A stretch of DNA of 42,411 nucleotides from Pseudomonadota bacterium (GCA_021782315.1 JAJXVG010000006.1:1-42411); one strand, 5' to 3'. Shown: positions 19,534 to 28,731, counted from the first letter of the stretch. A program made the numbers and translations. The notes: a model not told the origin generated them from the letters alone.

Positions 19534-20331
19534 ATGGCGGAAGAACTCGAAGGCAAGCATGGCGTCCAGTCGCTGGAAATCGGCATGGGAATTTTGCGGG
19601 CGATGGCCAACGGCCAGCGCTCGATGATGCTCAAGGATATTGCGGCAGCGGCGGACATGCCTGCCTCGAAGGCGCACCGTTACCTGGTCAGCCTGATTCG
19701 CGCCGGGCTGGTGGATCAGGATCCGATGACGTCCCGCTACGATCTTGGCGCCTTTGCGCTCAATCTCGGCCTGGTCGCGCTCGACCGCCTGGATCGCGTC
19801 CGCCTCGGCCTCAACGTCATCGCCCAGATGCGCGACGAAATCAACCAGACGACGGCGCTGGCCATCTGGGGCGACCGCGGCCCGGTCGTCATCCGCTGGG
19901 AACGGCCGCGTCGGCCGATCACCGTCAATGTCATCACCGGTACCACGCTCGAATTGCTGGTGACTTCCGCCGGGCGTGTCTTTGCCGCCTGGATGCCGAA
20001 AAAGATCATCGCCCCGCTCATCGCCGAAGAGTTGAAACGCACCTCCCTGCCCGCCGAACTCAGGAGCAGGGAGGCCGTCGAAACGATGCTGTCGCAAATT
20101 CGCGCCCAGGGTTATGCGTCGACCAACGGCCAGCACAAGGTCGAGGGCATCGAGTCGGTGGCGGCGCCAGTCTTCAATTTCAAGAACGAAATCACCATGG
20201 CCCTGCTCGTGGTCGGTGTCCAGGGAATGTTCGATACCAGCCCGGCGGGCGAGGTTGTGAACAGCCTGCGCCAGTACGCCGGTGAGCTCTCGGTACGTCT
20301 CGGCGCCCACGGCGAGCCGAAGCTGACATGA
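19534..20331 (+). CDS. IclR-family transcriptional regulator
   Basis: A 265-residue regulator with an N-terminal winged helix (MLKDIAAAADMPASKAHRYL, about residues 30-60) and a C-terminal effector domain. ATG at 19534 is chosen because an AGGGGG Shine-Dalgarno lies just before it; the 19477 start has none. IclR proteins often control aromatic catabolism and sense a pathway acid or CoA ester. This is a second regulator in the locus beside PaaX. Its stop codon abuts a repeat element. Which genes it controls is unknown. Confidence 0.9.
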   Translation: MAEELEGKHGVQSLEIGMGILRAMANGQRSMMLKDIAAAADMPASKAHRYLVSLIRAGLVDQDPMTSRYDLGAFALNLGLVALDRLDRVRLGLNVIAQMRDEINQTTALAIWGDRGPVVIRWERPRRPITVNVITGTTLELLVTSAGRVFAAWMPKKIIAPLIAEELKRTSLPAELRSREAVETMLSQIRAQGYASTNGQHKVEGIESVAAPVFNFKNEITMALLVVGVQGMFDTSPAGEVVNSLRQYAGELSVRLGAHGEPKLT

Positions 20332-20464
20332 AAAACCTTGTTTTTTCGGCTATGGCGGCGTTGCAAATCCTCGCGATACGACTGGGTATCGCTGTGGTTT
20401 GCGCCTTGCCCTGACCAAAAATCCGTCGGTTTTAACCGTACCGAGTGCAACACTACACTAGCCC
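20331..20464 (+). repeat. MITE-like intergenic repeat, copy 2
   Basis: The stretch matches copy 1 (window positions 1-126) in opposite orientation over about 90 bases. Its right end, GTTTTAACCGTACCGAGTGCAACACTACACTAG, reverse-complements to CTAGTGTAGTGTTGCAC...TTAAAACC, matching the left end shown by copy 1, so the element has imperfect ~35-bp terminal inverted repeats with CTAG ends. The left end here is missing: the copy begins at the iclR stop. Its last bases supply the TAG stop of the downstream crotonase gene on the minus strand. Confidence 0.75.
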
Positions 20465-21240
20465 ATCCAGCCCGCTGGTCGTTTGTCGAGGAAGGCTGAA
20501 ATGCCTTCCCTGGCTTCGTCCGTGGCCCGCTGGCGGGCGATGCGCAACGCTGTCTCCTCGCTCAGCCCGGCATCGATCGGGCGGCCGTTGACCGCCGCAA
20601 TCAGATCCTTGGCCGCCTTCTGGGCCTGCGGCCCGCCTGCGAGCAGGGCTTGGGTCAGGCGGTCGATGCAGGCGTCGAGCCGGTCGAGTTCGACGACCTC
20701 GCCAACCAGTCCGATGGCCAGGGCGCGTTCGGCGCTTATCCTTTCGGCGCTCTGGAAATAGCGCAGGGCATGCCGTGGGCCGATGGCGCGCAGGACGTAG
20801 GGGCTGATCGCGGAAGGAATGATGCCGAACCTGACTTCCGAGGTCGAAAACACCGCGTCGCTGCTCGCCACCGCCATGTCGCAGGCGGCGGTCAGGCCGG
20901 TGCCGCCGCCCAGTGCGGCCCCCTGCACGCGGGCGATGGTCGGTTTGCTCATTTCGGCCAAAGTACGAAGCATGCCGGCGAACTTGCGGGCGTCCTCAAC
21001 ATTCTGTTCATGGCTGAATTGTGCGGCGCGCTTCATCCAGTTGAGGTCGGCGCCGGCCGAAAAATGCTTGCCGCGACCGCCGAGGACGACGACGCGGACA
21101 GCCGCATCGGCGTCGAGGTCGAGACAGGCGGCGGCCAGCTCGGCAATCAACTGCTCGTCGAAGGCGTTGAAGACAGCCGGCCGGTTCATCCATACGGTGG
21201 CGACCTTGCCGACGCGTTCGATTTCCAGGGTTTGGTACAT
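20458..21240 (-). CDS. crotonase-family enoyl-CoA hydratase/isomerase
   Basis: A 260-residue crotonase-fold protein and the last gene of the paaN-led operon, 11 bases after paaF. The CoA oxyanion-hole motifs are HFSAGADLNWMK and GAALGGGTGLTAACD. At the first catalytic-glutamate position there is a Gly/Thr (GGGTG), while the second acid is kept (SEVRFGIIP), a pattern like methylglutaconyl-CoA hydratases (LiuC/AtuE). In this pathway it could hydrate an intermediate or serve the ring-opening step that PaaN here lacks; both are inference. Its stop codon lies inside the repeat element. Confidence 0.85.
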   Translation of the reverse strand: MYQTLEIERVGKVATVWMNRPAVFNAFDEQLIAELAAACLDLDADAAVRVVVLGGRGKHFSAGADLNWMKRAAQFSHEQNVEDARKFAGMLRTLAEMSKPTIARVQGAALGGGTGLTAACDMAVASSDAVFSTSEVRFGIIPSAISPYVLRAIGPRHALRYFQSAERISAERALAIGLVGEVVELDRLDACIDRLTQALLAGGPQAQKAAKDLIAAVNGRPIDAGLSEETALRIARQRATDEAREGISAFLDKRPAGWMG

Positions 21241-21251
21241 GGCCGGTTGCC

Positions 21252-22025
21252 TCAGCGGTTCCTGAATACCGGCTTGCGTTTTTCGACGAAGGCGGCCATG
21301 CCCTCCTTCTGGTCCTCGACCGCGAAGGCGGCGTGGAAGACGCGACGTTCGAAGAGCAGGCCTTCGTTCAGTGAAGATTCGAAGGCGCGGTTGACCGATT
21401 CCTTGATCATCATGACTACCGGCAGCGAGTAGCCGGCAATGGTCTGCGCCGCCTTCAGGGTTTCGTCGAGGAGTTGATCGGCCGCTATGACGCGGGCGAC
21501 CAGGCCGGACTTCTCGGCTTCGGCGGCGTCCATCATCCGCCCGGTCAGGCAGAGGTCCATCGCCTTGGCCTTGCCGACGGCGCGCGGCAGGCGTTGTGTG
21601 CCGCCGGCCCCGGGCAGGGTACCGAGCTTGATTTCGGGCTGGCCGAATTTGGCGCTATCGGCGGCGAAGATCATGTCGCACATCATCGCCATCTCGCAGC
21701 CGCCGCCCAGGGCGAAGCCGGCCACCGCGGCGATGACCGGCTTGCGTGCCGTCTTGATCCGTTCCCAGTTGCGGGTGATGAAATCGGTCCGATAGGCGTG
21801 CATGTAGTCGAAATCCTTCATGAAGCCGATATCGGCGCCGGCGGCGAAAGCTTTCTCGTTGCCGGTGACGACGATGCAGCCGATGGCGTCGTCGGCTTCG
21901 AAAGCGTCGATGGCGGTGGCGATGCCGTCGACCACGTCATTGTTCAGTGCATTCATCGCTTCCGGGCGGTTGATGCGGATCAGGCCGACTTTGCCGATTA
22001 CTTCGGTGAGGACTACGGGGTTCAT
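21252..22025 (-). CDS. paaF: enoyl-CoA hydratase PaaF
   Basis: A 257-residue crotonase from ATG at 22025, which has a GGAG ribosome binding site; the track start (TTG at 22037) lies in the terminator T run. Motifs [11 protein letters not shown] and [13 protein letters not shown] hold the oxyanion hole and first catalytic Glu, and [17 protein letters not shown] the second. PaaF hydrates 2,3-didehydroadipyl-CoA to 3-hydroxyadipyl-CoA in the lower phenylacetate pathway. Similarity to short-chain enoyl-CoA hydratases in general means the exact substrate rests on context. Confidence 0.88.
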   Translation of the reverse strand: MNPVVLTEVIGKVGLIRINRPEAMNALNNDVVDGIATAIDAFEADDAIGCIVVTGNEKAFAAGADIGFMKDFDYMHAYRTDFITRNWERIKTARKPVIAAVAGFALGGGCEMAMMCDMIFAADSAKFGQPEIKLGTLPGAGGTQRLPRAVGKAKAMDLCLTGRMMDAAEAEKSGLVARVIAADQLLDETLKAAQTIAGYSLPVVMMIKESVNRAFESSLNEGLLFERRVFHAAFAVEDQKEGMAAFVEKRKPVFRNR

Positions 22026-22035
22026 GGCTAACTCC

Positions 22036-22074
22036 AAAAAAATGACCGCCCCCCGAGGGAGCCGCGGGGCGGTC
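22036..22074 (-). terminator. Rho-independent terminator between livK and paaF
   Basis: On the minus strand a GACCGCCCC / GGGGCGGTC stem (9 bp) is followed by ATTTTTTT. It lies inside the operon, right before paaF, so it probably acts as a partial terminator that lowers paaF and crotonase expression relative to livK. Confidence 0.8.
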
Positions 22075-22165
22075 CAAGTGCAGATTCTGTTCGACTGTAA
22101 TTCAGCGTTCGGCGAAGCGGTCGACCGGGCGCTTGCCGGTGGGGCAGATCAGGCATGGACCGCGG

Positions 22166-22190
22166 TGCCGGAACGACGAATGCTCCGGCA
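22166..22190 (-). other. hairpin just after the livK stop
   Basis: TGCCGGA / TCCGGCA forms a 7-bp stem with an 11-base loop, nine bases after the livK stop codon. With no T run it may protect the 3' end of the livK message. Confidence 0.4.
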
Positions 22191-22198
22191 TTGCGCTC

Positions 22199-23344
22199 TC
22201 ACTGGACGATGGTCCAGTCGCCGCCCTTCACTTCGAGCAGGCGGAAAGCCGACAGGTCGAGGCCCATGTGGTCGCTGGCCGACATGTTGTAGGTGCCGCT
22301 GGTGCCGACGAAGCCCTTGGTAGCTTCGATGGCGTCGCGGACCTTGGCCTTGTCGGTCGAACCGGCGCGCTTGATGGCGTCGACCGCCAGCATCAGGCCG
22401 TCGTAGGCATAGCCGCCGAAAGTCGATACCTCCTGTTTGTAGGCTGTCTTATAGGTGTTCTCATAGGCGGTCACGACCGGTTTCTGCGGATCCTTGGCGG
22501 CCAGTTTTCCGGGAATCAGTTGGGCCGGGGAGGGCAGGCGGACGCCTTCGGCCGCCGGGCCGGCCAGCTTCAGGAATTCGTCGGAGGCCACGCCGTGCGA
22601 CTGGTAGAGCGGCAGGTTCATGCCCAGTTGCTTGAAGTTCTTGGTGACGATGGCCGGCCCCTGGCCGAGACCGAAGACGAATACCGCCTGGACTCCCGGC
22701 GTGTTCTTGATCTTGGTCAGTTGCGGGCTCATGTCGGTATCCTTGGGGCCGTAGGTCTCGTTGGCCACCAGCGTGATCCCGTACTTGGCGGCGACGCCTT
22801 CCGTTTCCTTCTTGCCGGACTGGCCGAAGCCCGAGGTTTCGGAGAGCAGGGCGACCTTGCTCAAACCGCGTTTTTTCATGTCTTCGAAGACCTTTTCGGC
22901 CGCCATGCGGTCGGTATGCGGCGTCTTGAAGACAAATTTCTTGACCGGCTCGACAATGACGACGGCGCCCGCCAGGGAGATGAAAGGGGTGCCGGATTTT
23001 TCGGCCAGCGGCGCCATGGACATGGTGGCGCCAGTGGTGGTGCCGCCGACCATCAGGTCGACCTTGTCGTCCTCGAGCAGGCGCTTGGCAAAGCCGTTGG
23101 CCTTGTTGGCATCGCTACCGTCGTCGTAATGGACCAGTTGCAACTGGCGGCCGAGGACGCCGCCCTTCTTGTTCAGTTCGTCAACGTACAGTTGCAGGGT
23201 CTTCAGCTCCGGGTCGCCGAGAAAGGCGGCCGGGCCGGTGACGGAGAGGACGGAGCCGATCTTGATCGGATCGGCTGCCAGGGCGCCAAAGGCGCCAAGC
23301 GTCAAGGCAGCGGCGGCAACGAGCTTCTTCATGCTGTGCTTCAT
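22199..23344 (-). CDS. livK: Liv-type ABC transporter substrate-binding protein
   Basis: A 381-residue periplasmic binding protein from ATG at 23344 (AAGGAGA ribosome site). Signal peptide MKHSMKKLVAAAALTLGAFGALA followed by the mature start ADPIKIGSVLSVTGPAAFLG. It belongs to the branched-chain amino acid/aromatic acid receptor family (peripla_BP_6). Embedded between paaJ and paaF, it should bring phenylacetate or a related aromatic acid to the permease encoded by livHMGF in the divergent operon; the ligand is inferred from context. Confidence 0.93.
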   Translation of the reverse strand: MKHSMKKLVAAAALTLGAFGALAADPIKIGSVLSVTGPAAFLGDPELKTLQLYVDELNKKGGVLGRQLQLVHYDDGSDANKANGFAKRLLEDDKVDLMVGGTTTGATMSMAPLAEKSGTPFISLAGAVVIVEPVKKFVFKTPHTDRMAAEKVFEDMKKRGLSKVALLSETSGFGQSGKKETEGVAAKYGITLVANETYGPKDTDMSPQLTKIKNTPGVQAVFVFGLGQGPAIVTKNFKQLGMNLPLYQSHGVASDEFLKLAGPAAEGVRLPSPAQLIPGKLAAKDPQKPVVTAYENTYKTAYKQEVSTFGGYAYDGLMLAVDAIKRAGSTDKAKVRDAIEATKGFVGTSGTYNMSASDHMGLDLSAFRLLEVKGGDWTIVQ

Positions 23345-23373
23345 GGGTTTGTCTCCTTTATTGATATATGTGG

Positions 23374-24579
23374 TCAGACACGCTCGATCACCATGGCGAT
23401 CCCTTGCCCAACACCGATACACATGGTGCACAGGGCGTAGCGACCGCCACGGCGTTTGAGTTCATAGGCGGCGGTGGTGATCAGGCGGGCGCCGCTCATG
23501 CCGAGCGGATGCCCCATGGCGATGGCGCCGCCGTTGGGATTGACGTGGGCGGCATCGTCGGCCAGCCCGAGATCGCGGAGGACGGCCAGACCCTGGGCGG
23601 CAAAGGCCTCGTTCAGTTCGATGACGTCCATCTGGTCCAGCCTCAGGCCGGTCCTGGCCAGCACCTTGCGTACCGCCGGAGCCGGGCCGAAGCCCATGAT
23701 CCGGGGCAGGACGCCGGCGGTCGCCATGCCGACGACGCGGACCAGCGGGGTCAGCCCGTGGCGGCCGGCCGCGGCCGGCGAGGCCAGCAACAGGGCGCAG
23801 GCGCCGTCGTTGACGCCGGAGGCGTTGCCGGCGGTGACCGAGAGTTCGGGTCCATTGACCCCCTTGAGCTTGGCCAGCATGTCCAGCGTCGTTTCCGGAC
23901 GCGGGTGTTCGTCGGTATCGATGACCAGCGGCTCGCTCTTTTTTCGGGGAATGAGCACCGGCACGATTTCGTCCTTGAAGCGGCCGGCGGCGTGGGCGGC
24001 CGCCCAGCGCTGCTGCGAGCGCAGCGCGAAGGCGTCCTGGTCGGCGCGGCCGACGGCGAAGTCGGCCGCCACGTTGTCGGCCGTCTGCGGCATCGAGTGG
24101 GTGTCGTACAGCTTTTTCATGGCCGGGTTGACGAAGCGCCAGCCGATGGTCGTGTCGTAGATCGCCGCCTGGCGGGAATAGGCGCTTTCCGCCTTGGCCA
24201 TGACGAAGGGGGCGCGCGACATGCTTTCGACGCCGCCGGCCAGCATCAATTCGGTTTCGCCCGACTTGATCGAACGGGCGGCGAGGCCGACGGCATCCAT
24301 ACCCGAGCCGCACAGGCGGTTGACGGTGGTACCCGGCACTTCGATCGGCAGCCCGGCGAGCAGGCCGGACATGCGGGCGATATTGCGGTTGTCTTCGCCG
24401 GCCTGGTTGGCGCAGCCGTAGATGATGTCCTCGACGGCCGTCCAGTCGACCTGCGGATTGCGCTCGATCAGCGCCTTGAGCGGGACGGCGCCGAGATCGT
24501 CGGCGCGCACGCCGGCCAGGGCGCCGCCGTAACGGCCGATGGGGGTACGGATGGCATCGCAGATAAAGGCTTCGTTCAT
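23374..24579 (-). CDS. paaJ: 3-oxoadipyl-CoA / 3-oxo-5,6-dehydrosuberyl-CoA thiolase
   Basis: A 401-residue thiolase, the normal PaaJ/PcaF length. Nucleophilic Cys90 in NRLCGSGMDA, the GHPLGMSGAR histidine motif and the C-terminal CIGVGQG active-site cysteine are intact. PaaJ acts twice in aerobic phenylacetate degradation: it cleaves 3-oxo-5,6-dehydrosuberyl-CoA and later 3-oxoadipyl-CoA, giving acetyl-CoA and succinyl-CoA. It begins 10 bases after paaK and is followed by livK after 29 bases. A pcaF role in protocatechuate degradation is possible by sequence, but context favours paaJ. Confidence 0.94.
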   Translation of the reverse strand: MNEAFICDAIRTPIGRYGGALAGVRADDLGAVPLKALIERNPQVDWTAVEDIIYGCANQAGEDNRNIARMSGLLAGLPIEVPGTTVNRLCGSGMDAVGLAARSIKSGETELMLAGGVESMSRAPFVMAKAESAYSRQAAIYDTTIGWRFVNPAMKKLYDTHSMPQTADNVAADFAVGRADQDAFALRSQQRWAAAHAAGRFKDEIVPVLIPRKKSEPLVIDTDEHPRPETTLDMLAKLKGVNGPELSVTAGNASGVNDGACALLLASPAAAGRHGLTPLVRVVGMATAGVLPRIMGFGPAPAVRKVLARTGLRLDQMDVIELNEAFAAQGLAVLRDLGLADDAAHVNPNGGAIAMGHPLGMSGARLITTAAYELKRRGGRYALCTMCIGVGQGIAMVIERV

Positions 24580-24589
24580 GTTCTTTTCC

Positions 24590-25915
24590 TCAATTCTGCT
24601 TCGGACGTTCGTCGAGTACGCGCTTGGCCTTGCCGGTCAGCGTGCGGGGAATGGAGTCGTGTTCCATCAGCGTGATCCGCGTCGAGATGCCGATGATGGT
24701 CTTGATGCGATGCTGCAGTTCCTTGCCGATGGCCTGGATTTCGTTCGGCGCCAGTCGGCCGGACAACTCGCGCTGCAACTCGCAGCGGACTTCGACATTA
24801 TCCAGATGACCGTCGCGGCTGACCAGTATCTGGTAGGTGCCGGCCAAGCGCTTGTCGCGCAGTATCTGCTCCTCGATCTGGGTCGGGAAGACGTTGACGC
24901 CGCGGATGATCAGCATGTCGTCGGAACGGCCGGTGATCTTGTCGATGCGGCGGAAGGAGCGGGCGGTCGGCGGCAGCAGGCGGGTCAGGTCGCGGGTGCG
25001 GTAGCGGATGACCGGGAAGGCTTCCTTGGTCAGCGAGGTGAACACCAGTTCGCCTTCCTCGCCGTCGGGCAGCACTTCGCCGGTATCCGGATCGATGATC
25101 TCCGGGTAGAAGTGGTCCTCCCAGATGACCGGGCCGTCCTTGGTCTCGATGCATTCGCTGGCGACGCCGGGGCCCATCACTTCGGTCAGGCCGTAGATGT
25201 CGATGGCGTCGATGCCGAGCTTGCGTTCGATCTCGCTGCGCATGCCCTGGCCCCAGGGTTCGGCGCCGAAGATGCCGACCTTGAGGGAAATGTCCTCGGG
25301 CTTGATGCCCAGGCGCTCGAATTCCTCGGCGATGACCAGCGAATAGGAGGGGGTGACCATGATGATCTCGGGCCTGAAATCCATGATCTGCTGCACCTGC
25401 TTTTCGGTCTGCCCGCCGGATATCGGCACCGCGCAGCAGCCGGCGCGCTCGACGCCGTAGTGGGCGCCGAGGCCGCCGGTGAACAGGCCGTAACCGTAGG
25501 CGACATGGACCATGTCGCCGGGACGGCCGCCGGCGGCGCGAATCGAACGGGCGACGACGGAGGCCCAGTTGTCGATGTCGTTGCGGGTGTAGCCGACGAC
25601 GACCGACTTGCCTGTGGTGCCCGACGAGGCGTGGAGGCGGGCCAGCTGGGTGCGGGGCACGGCGAAAAGGCCGAAGGGGTAGTTGTCGCGCAGATCCAGC
25701 TTGGTCATGAAGGGGAACTTGCCGAGATCGCCCAGGGTTTTAAGGTCGTCCGGATGGACGCCCTTTTCCAGGCACTTGCGGCGGTAGGGTTCGACGTTGT
25801 CGTAGCAGTGGCGCACAGACCACTTCAGGCGTTCGAGTTGCAACGCCGAAATTTCATCGCGGCTGGCGGTTTCGATCGGATCGAGATCGCCGGTCTGAGG
25901 TTTCTTGACGGTCAT
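24590..25915 (-). CDS. paaK: phenylacetate-CoA ligase
   Basis: A 441-residue AMP-forming ligase that activates phenylacetate with ATP and CoA, the first step of the route. P-loop SSGTTGKS at 97-104; the adenylate-binding YGLTEVMGPG; and a C-terminal lysine loop IPRTLTGKAKRV whose Lys is the usual catalytic and acetylation-regulated residue. Length matches PaaK (about 437-440). An AGGAGA site precedes the ATG. It could serve anaerobic phenylacetate use as well, but all neighbours belong to the aerobic route. Confidence 0.96.
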   Translation of the reverse strand: MTVKKPQTGDLDPIETASRDEISALQLERLKWSVRHCYDNVEPYRRKCLEKGVHPDDLKTLGDLGKFPFMTKLDLRDNYPFGLFAVPRTQLARLHASSGTTGKSVVVGYTRNDIDNWASVVARSIRAAGGRPGDMVHVAYGYGLFTGGLGAHYGVERAGCCAVPISGGQTEKQVQQIMDFRPEIIMVTPSYSLVIAEEFERLGIKPEDISLKVGIFGAEPWGQGMRSEIERKLGIDAIDIYGLTEVMGPGVASECIETKDGPVIWEDHFYPEIIDPDTGEVLPDGEEGELVFTSLTKEAFPVIRYRTRDLTRLLPPTARSFRRIDKITGRSDDMLIIRGVNVFPTQIEEQILRDKRLAGTYQILVSRDGHLDNVEVRCELQRELSGRLAPNEIQAIGKELQHRIKTIIGISTRITLMEHDSIPRTLTGKAKRVLDERPKQN

Positions 25916-25945
25916 GATGGTCTCCTGTTTGTCATTTTGACAGGC

Positions 25946-26410
25946 CTAATCGGCCTGCTCCAGACCGGCGATGACTTCGCCGGCGATGCGGTAGCTCTTG
26001 CCCCGGAACAGGGCGATGGTCTTGCCGCCGGCGGTACGCACCGTGACGTCGTAGACGCCGGTGCGACCGGAGGCGGATTGTTCGACGGCTTCGGCCTCCA
26101 GAGTCTCGCCCTCCCTGGCCGGGGCCAGGAAGTCGATATGGCAGGCGGAGGCGACGGTGTTCCTGTTATAGCTGTTGCAGGCATAGGCGAAGGCGGTGTC
26201 GGCCAGGCTGAAAATCATGCCGCCGTGGCATATGTGGTGGCCGTTGACCATGTCGGAACGGACCGTCATGTCGAGCCGGGTGGCGCCCGGTTCGATGCGG
26301 ACGATCCTGATGCCGAGCGCCTGGGCCGCGCGGTCGCGCGGCCACATCGCCGCAGCGGTGGCTTCGGCCAGTGCCTGTGCTTCGGCGGGGGAGGGTTTAT
26401 GTTCAGTCAT
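25946..26410 (-). CDS. paaI: PaaI hotdog thioesterase
   Basis: A 154-residue hotdog-fold acyl-CoA thioesterase, from ATG at 26410 (the track's 26437 start lies inside paaH). The motif NGHHICHGGMIFSLADTAF carries the HGG turn and catalytic Asp. PaaI removes CoA from hydroxylated phenylacetyl-CoA dead-end products, protecting the CoA pool. Its start overlaps the paaH stop by eight bases, indicating coupled translation. The PaaI label rests on motif and operon position. Confidence 0.93.
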   Translation of the reverse strand: MTEHKPSPAEAQALAEATAAAMWPRDRAAQALGIRIVRIEPGATRLDMTVRSDMVNGHHICHGGMIFSLADTAFAYACNSYNRNTVASACHIDFLAPAREGETLEAEAVEQSASGRTGVYDVTVRTAGGKTIALFRGKSYRIAGEVIAGLEQAD

Positions 26411-27932
26411 GGATGTTTCTTCCGGCAAATACGGCACGCTGGATCAGCGGGGAGATGCGATAGCGGTCTTCGCCATAGCTGCCGCCGAGATTGGCCAGCA
26501 CCTCGCGGATGCGCTCGACGCCGACCCGGTCCGCCCAGGCCAGCGGCCCCAGCGGGTAATTGACGCCGAGGCGCATGGCCGAGTCGGCCGCCGCTTCGGA
26601 ACAGACCCCCTGGTTCACGGCGTCGGCCGCTTCGTTGGCAAGCATGGCAAGGCTGCGCATGACGGCCAGCCCGGGGACGTCGAGGAAGCGCGAAACGGCG
26701 AAGCCGGCTGCCTGCAGCAGGCCGATGGCGGCCGAGATGGCGCTCGGCTCGCACTGCTCGGCGGCGGCGATGGCGAGGCGGCTGGCCTGGTTGTAGTCGA
26801 GCGCGAGGTCGATCAGCACGGTGTTGGCGATGCCGCTTTGGTGGGCGCGTTGCGTCGCGCTGCGGCCGTCCGTGACGAAGATCGTGGCGCGGCCGATTTC
26901 GGCGACCCGGCCATCGGTTTCGGGGGCGCGACCGAAGGACAGGCGGCTGTGCTCGAGCCGTTCGGCCAGCGCTTCGGCGACGGTCGACTCGCCGAAGACG
27001 GTGATCTTGCCGGCCGGCGCCTGGGCTGCTTCGGTCTGCGGCTGGGGACGTTGGGCGCCTTCGCGGTAGTCGTAGAAACCGCGTCCGCTCTTCCTGCCCA
27101 GGAATCCGGCATCGACCAGTTCCTGCTGGAGCAGCGACGGCAGAAAACGGGGGTCGTTATAGAAGGCGCGCCAGACCGAGCCGGTCACGGCGAAATTGAC
27201 GTCGTGGCCGATCATGTCCATCAGCTCGAAGGGGCCCATGCGGAAGCCGCCGGCCTCGCGCATGACGGCATCGATGGTGGCGTAGTCGGCGGCGCCCTCC
27301 TGGGCCAGGCGCAGGGCCTCGGCGTAGTAGGGGCGGGCGACGCGATTGACGATGAAGCCGGGGGTCGACCTGGCGTGCACCGGGGTCTTGCCCCAGGCGG
27401 CGGCGGTGGCGAACAGTGTGTCGGCAACGGCCCGGTCGGTGGCCAGGCCGGAAACGATCTCGACCAGTGCCATGAGCGGCGCCGGGTTGAAGAAATGCAG
27501 GCCGGCCAGTCGTTCCGGGCGTTGCAGCGCGGCGCCGATGGCAGTCACCGAGATCGACGAGGTATTGGTGCCGAAGATACAGTCGGGCGCGACGATGGCT
27601 TCGAGGTCGGCATATAGCTTCTGCTTGGCTTCGAGGTTTTCGACGATGGCCTCGACGACCAGCGCGCAATCGACCAGGTCGGAGAGCTGCCCGGCCGCCA
27701 GCAGGCGGTGGCCGGCGGCTTCGGCGGCGGCTGCCGTCATCCGTCCTTTTTCGGCCAGCTTGGCGAACTGGCCGCGAATGCCGGCGATGGCCCTGTCGGC
27801 CGCGCCCGGGCGATTGTCGAGCAGCTTGACCGGGTGGCCGGCCGCCGCCGCGATCTGGGCGATGCCGGCGCCCATGGCGCCGGTGCCGACGACGGCGATG
27901 ATCGCCTGTTGGGGGAGGGTTGTGTTGCTCAC
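26403..27932 (-). CDS. paaH: 3-hydroxyadipyl-CoA dehydrogenase PaaH
   Basis: A 509-residue NAD-dependent 3-hydroxyacyl-CoA dehydrogenase from GTG at 27932, four bases after paaG; the longer track ORF reads through paaG in another frame. Rossmann motif VVGTGAMGAGIAQIAA near residues 14-29; catalytic His in HFFNPAPLM; C-terminal helical domain duplicated, as in long PaaH/HbdA forms. It oxidises 3-hydroxyadipyl-CoA to 3-oxoadipyl-CoA. It sits in the expected paaG-H-I-K order. Confidence 0.93.
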   Translation of the reverse strand: MSNTTLPQQAIIAVVGTGAMGAGIAQIAAAAGHPVKLLDNRPGAADRAIAGIRGQFAKLAEKGRMTAAAAEAAGHRLLAAGQLSDLVDCALVVEAIVENLEAKQKLYADLEAIVAPDCIFGTNTSSISVTAIGAALQRPERLAGLHFFNPAPLMALVEIVSGLATDRAVADTLFATAAAWGKTPVHARSTPGFIVNRVARPYYAEALRLAQEGAADYATIDAVMREAGGFRMGPFELMDMIGHDVNFAVTGSVWRAFYNDPRFLPSLLQQELVDAGFLGRKSGRGFYDYREGAQRPQPQTEAAQAPAGKITVFGESTVAEALAERLEHSRLSFGRAPETDGRVAEIGRATIFVTDGRSATQRAHQSGIANTVLIDLALDYNQASRLAIAAAEQCEPSAISAAIGLLQAAGFAVSRFLDVPGLAVMRSLAMLANEAADAVNQGVCSEAAADSAMRLGVNYPLGPLAWADRVGVERIREVLANLGGSYGEDRYRISPLIQRAVFAGRNIHD

Positions 27933-27936
27933 GCTT

Positions 27937-28731
27937 TCACTCTCCGGTGAACTTCGGGGCGCGCTTCTCCATGAAGGCGGCGACCCCCTCGGCGTAGTCC
28001 GGACTCCAACCCAGTTCGCGCATGAAGCCGCCCTCCAGCGACAACTGCTGCTCCAGCGTGTGGCCCGGCGCGGCATGCATGGCCTGACGGGTGCGCACCA
28101 GCGCCTTGGTCGGCGCGGTCGATAGTTGCTTGGCCAGGGTGTCGATGCGGGCGGCAAAATCGGCATCCTCGGCGCATTCCCAGATCAAACCCCATTCGGC
28201 GGCTTTCTCGGCAGGCAGTTTGTCGGCGAGCAGGGCGAGGCCCATGGCCCGGGCCATGCCGACGCGTTGCGGCAGGAACCAGGTGCCGCCGGTATCCGGG
28301 ATCAGGCCGATCTTGGAAAAGGCCTGCAGGAAGGAAGCCGACCGGCTGGCGACGACCAGGTCGCAGGCCAGGGCGAGCGAGGCGCCGGCCCCGGCGGCGA
28401 TGCCGTTGACCGCCGCGATGGTCGGCACGCGCAGGTTCTGCAGGCGGAGTATCAGCGGTTTGTAATTGCGTTCGACGACATTGCCGATGTCCGGCATCCG
28501 GCCGGCTATCATCTGCATCTCCGGATCGGCCAGGTCCTGGCCGGCGCAGAAGGCGCGGCCGGCGCCGCTGAGGACCAGGACGCGGACGGCCGGGTCGTTC
28601 TGGACCATGTCCAGAACGACGCGCAATTCGTCATGCATCTCGCCGGTGAAGCTGTTCAGCTTGTCGGGACGGTTCAGCGTCAGGCGGGCAATGCCGGTGT
28701 CGACGGTAAAGGTGATGGTCTGGAAATTCAT
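27937..28731 (-). CDS. paaG: 1,2-epoxyphenylacetyl-CoA isomerase PaaG
   Basis: A 264-residue crotonase-fold isomerase. It converts the ring epoxide of phenylacetyl-CoA to the seven-membered oxepin-CoA, and also shifts a double bond lower in the pathway. The motifs AFCAGQDLAD and GIAAGAGASLALACD form the oxyanion hole, with the catalytic Asp in IGLIPDTGGTWFLP as typical for PaaG (no Glu pair as in hydratases). It follows paaN by nine bases. Its presence argues strongly that an epoxide intermediate is made by this locus. Confidence 0.93.
   Translation of the reverse strand: MNFQTITFTVDTGIARLTLNRPDKLNSFTGEMHDELRVVLDMVQNDPAVRVLVLSGAGRAFCAGQDLADPEMQMIAGRMPDIGNVVERNYKPLILRLQNLRVPTIAAVNGIAAGAGASLALACDLVVASRSASFLQAFSKIGLIPDTGGTWFLPQRVGMARAMGLALLADKLPAEKAAEWGLIWECAEDADFAARIDTLAKQLSTAPTKALVRTRQAMHAAPGHTLEQQLSLEGGFMRELGWSPDYAEGVAAFMEKRAPKFTGE

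Noticed and set aside
24539-26563. 674-residue plus-strand ORF opposite paaJ/paaK/paaI
   Set aside because: Antisense shadow rich in Gly, Asp, Ala and Val with no ribosome site. The same holds for 22133-23440, 23368-24675, 26196-27617 and 28126-30483.
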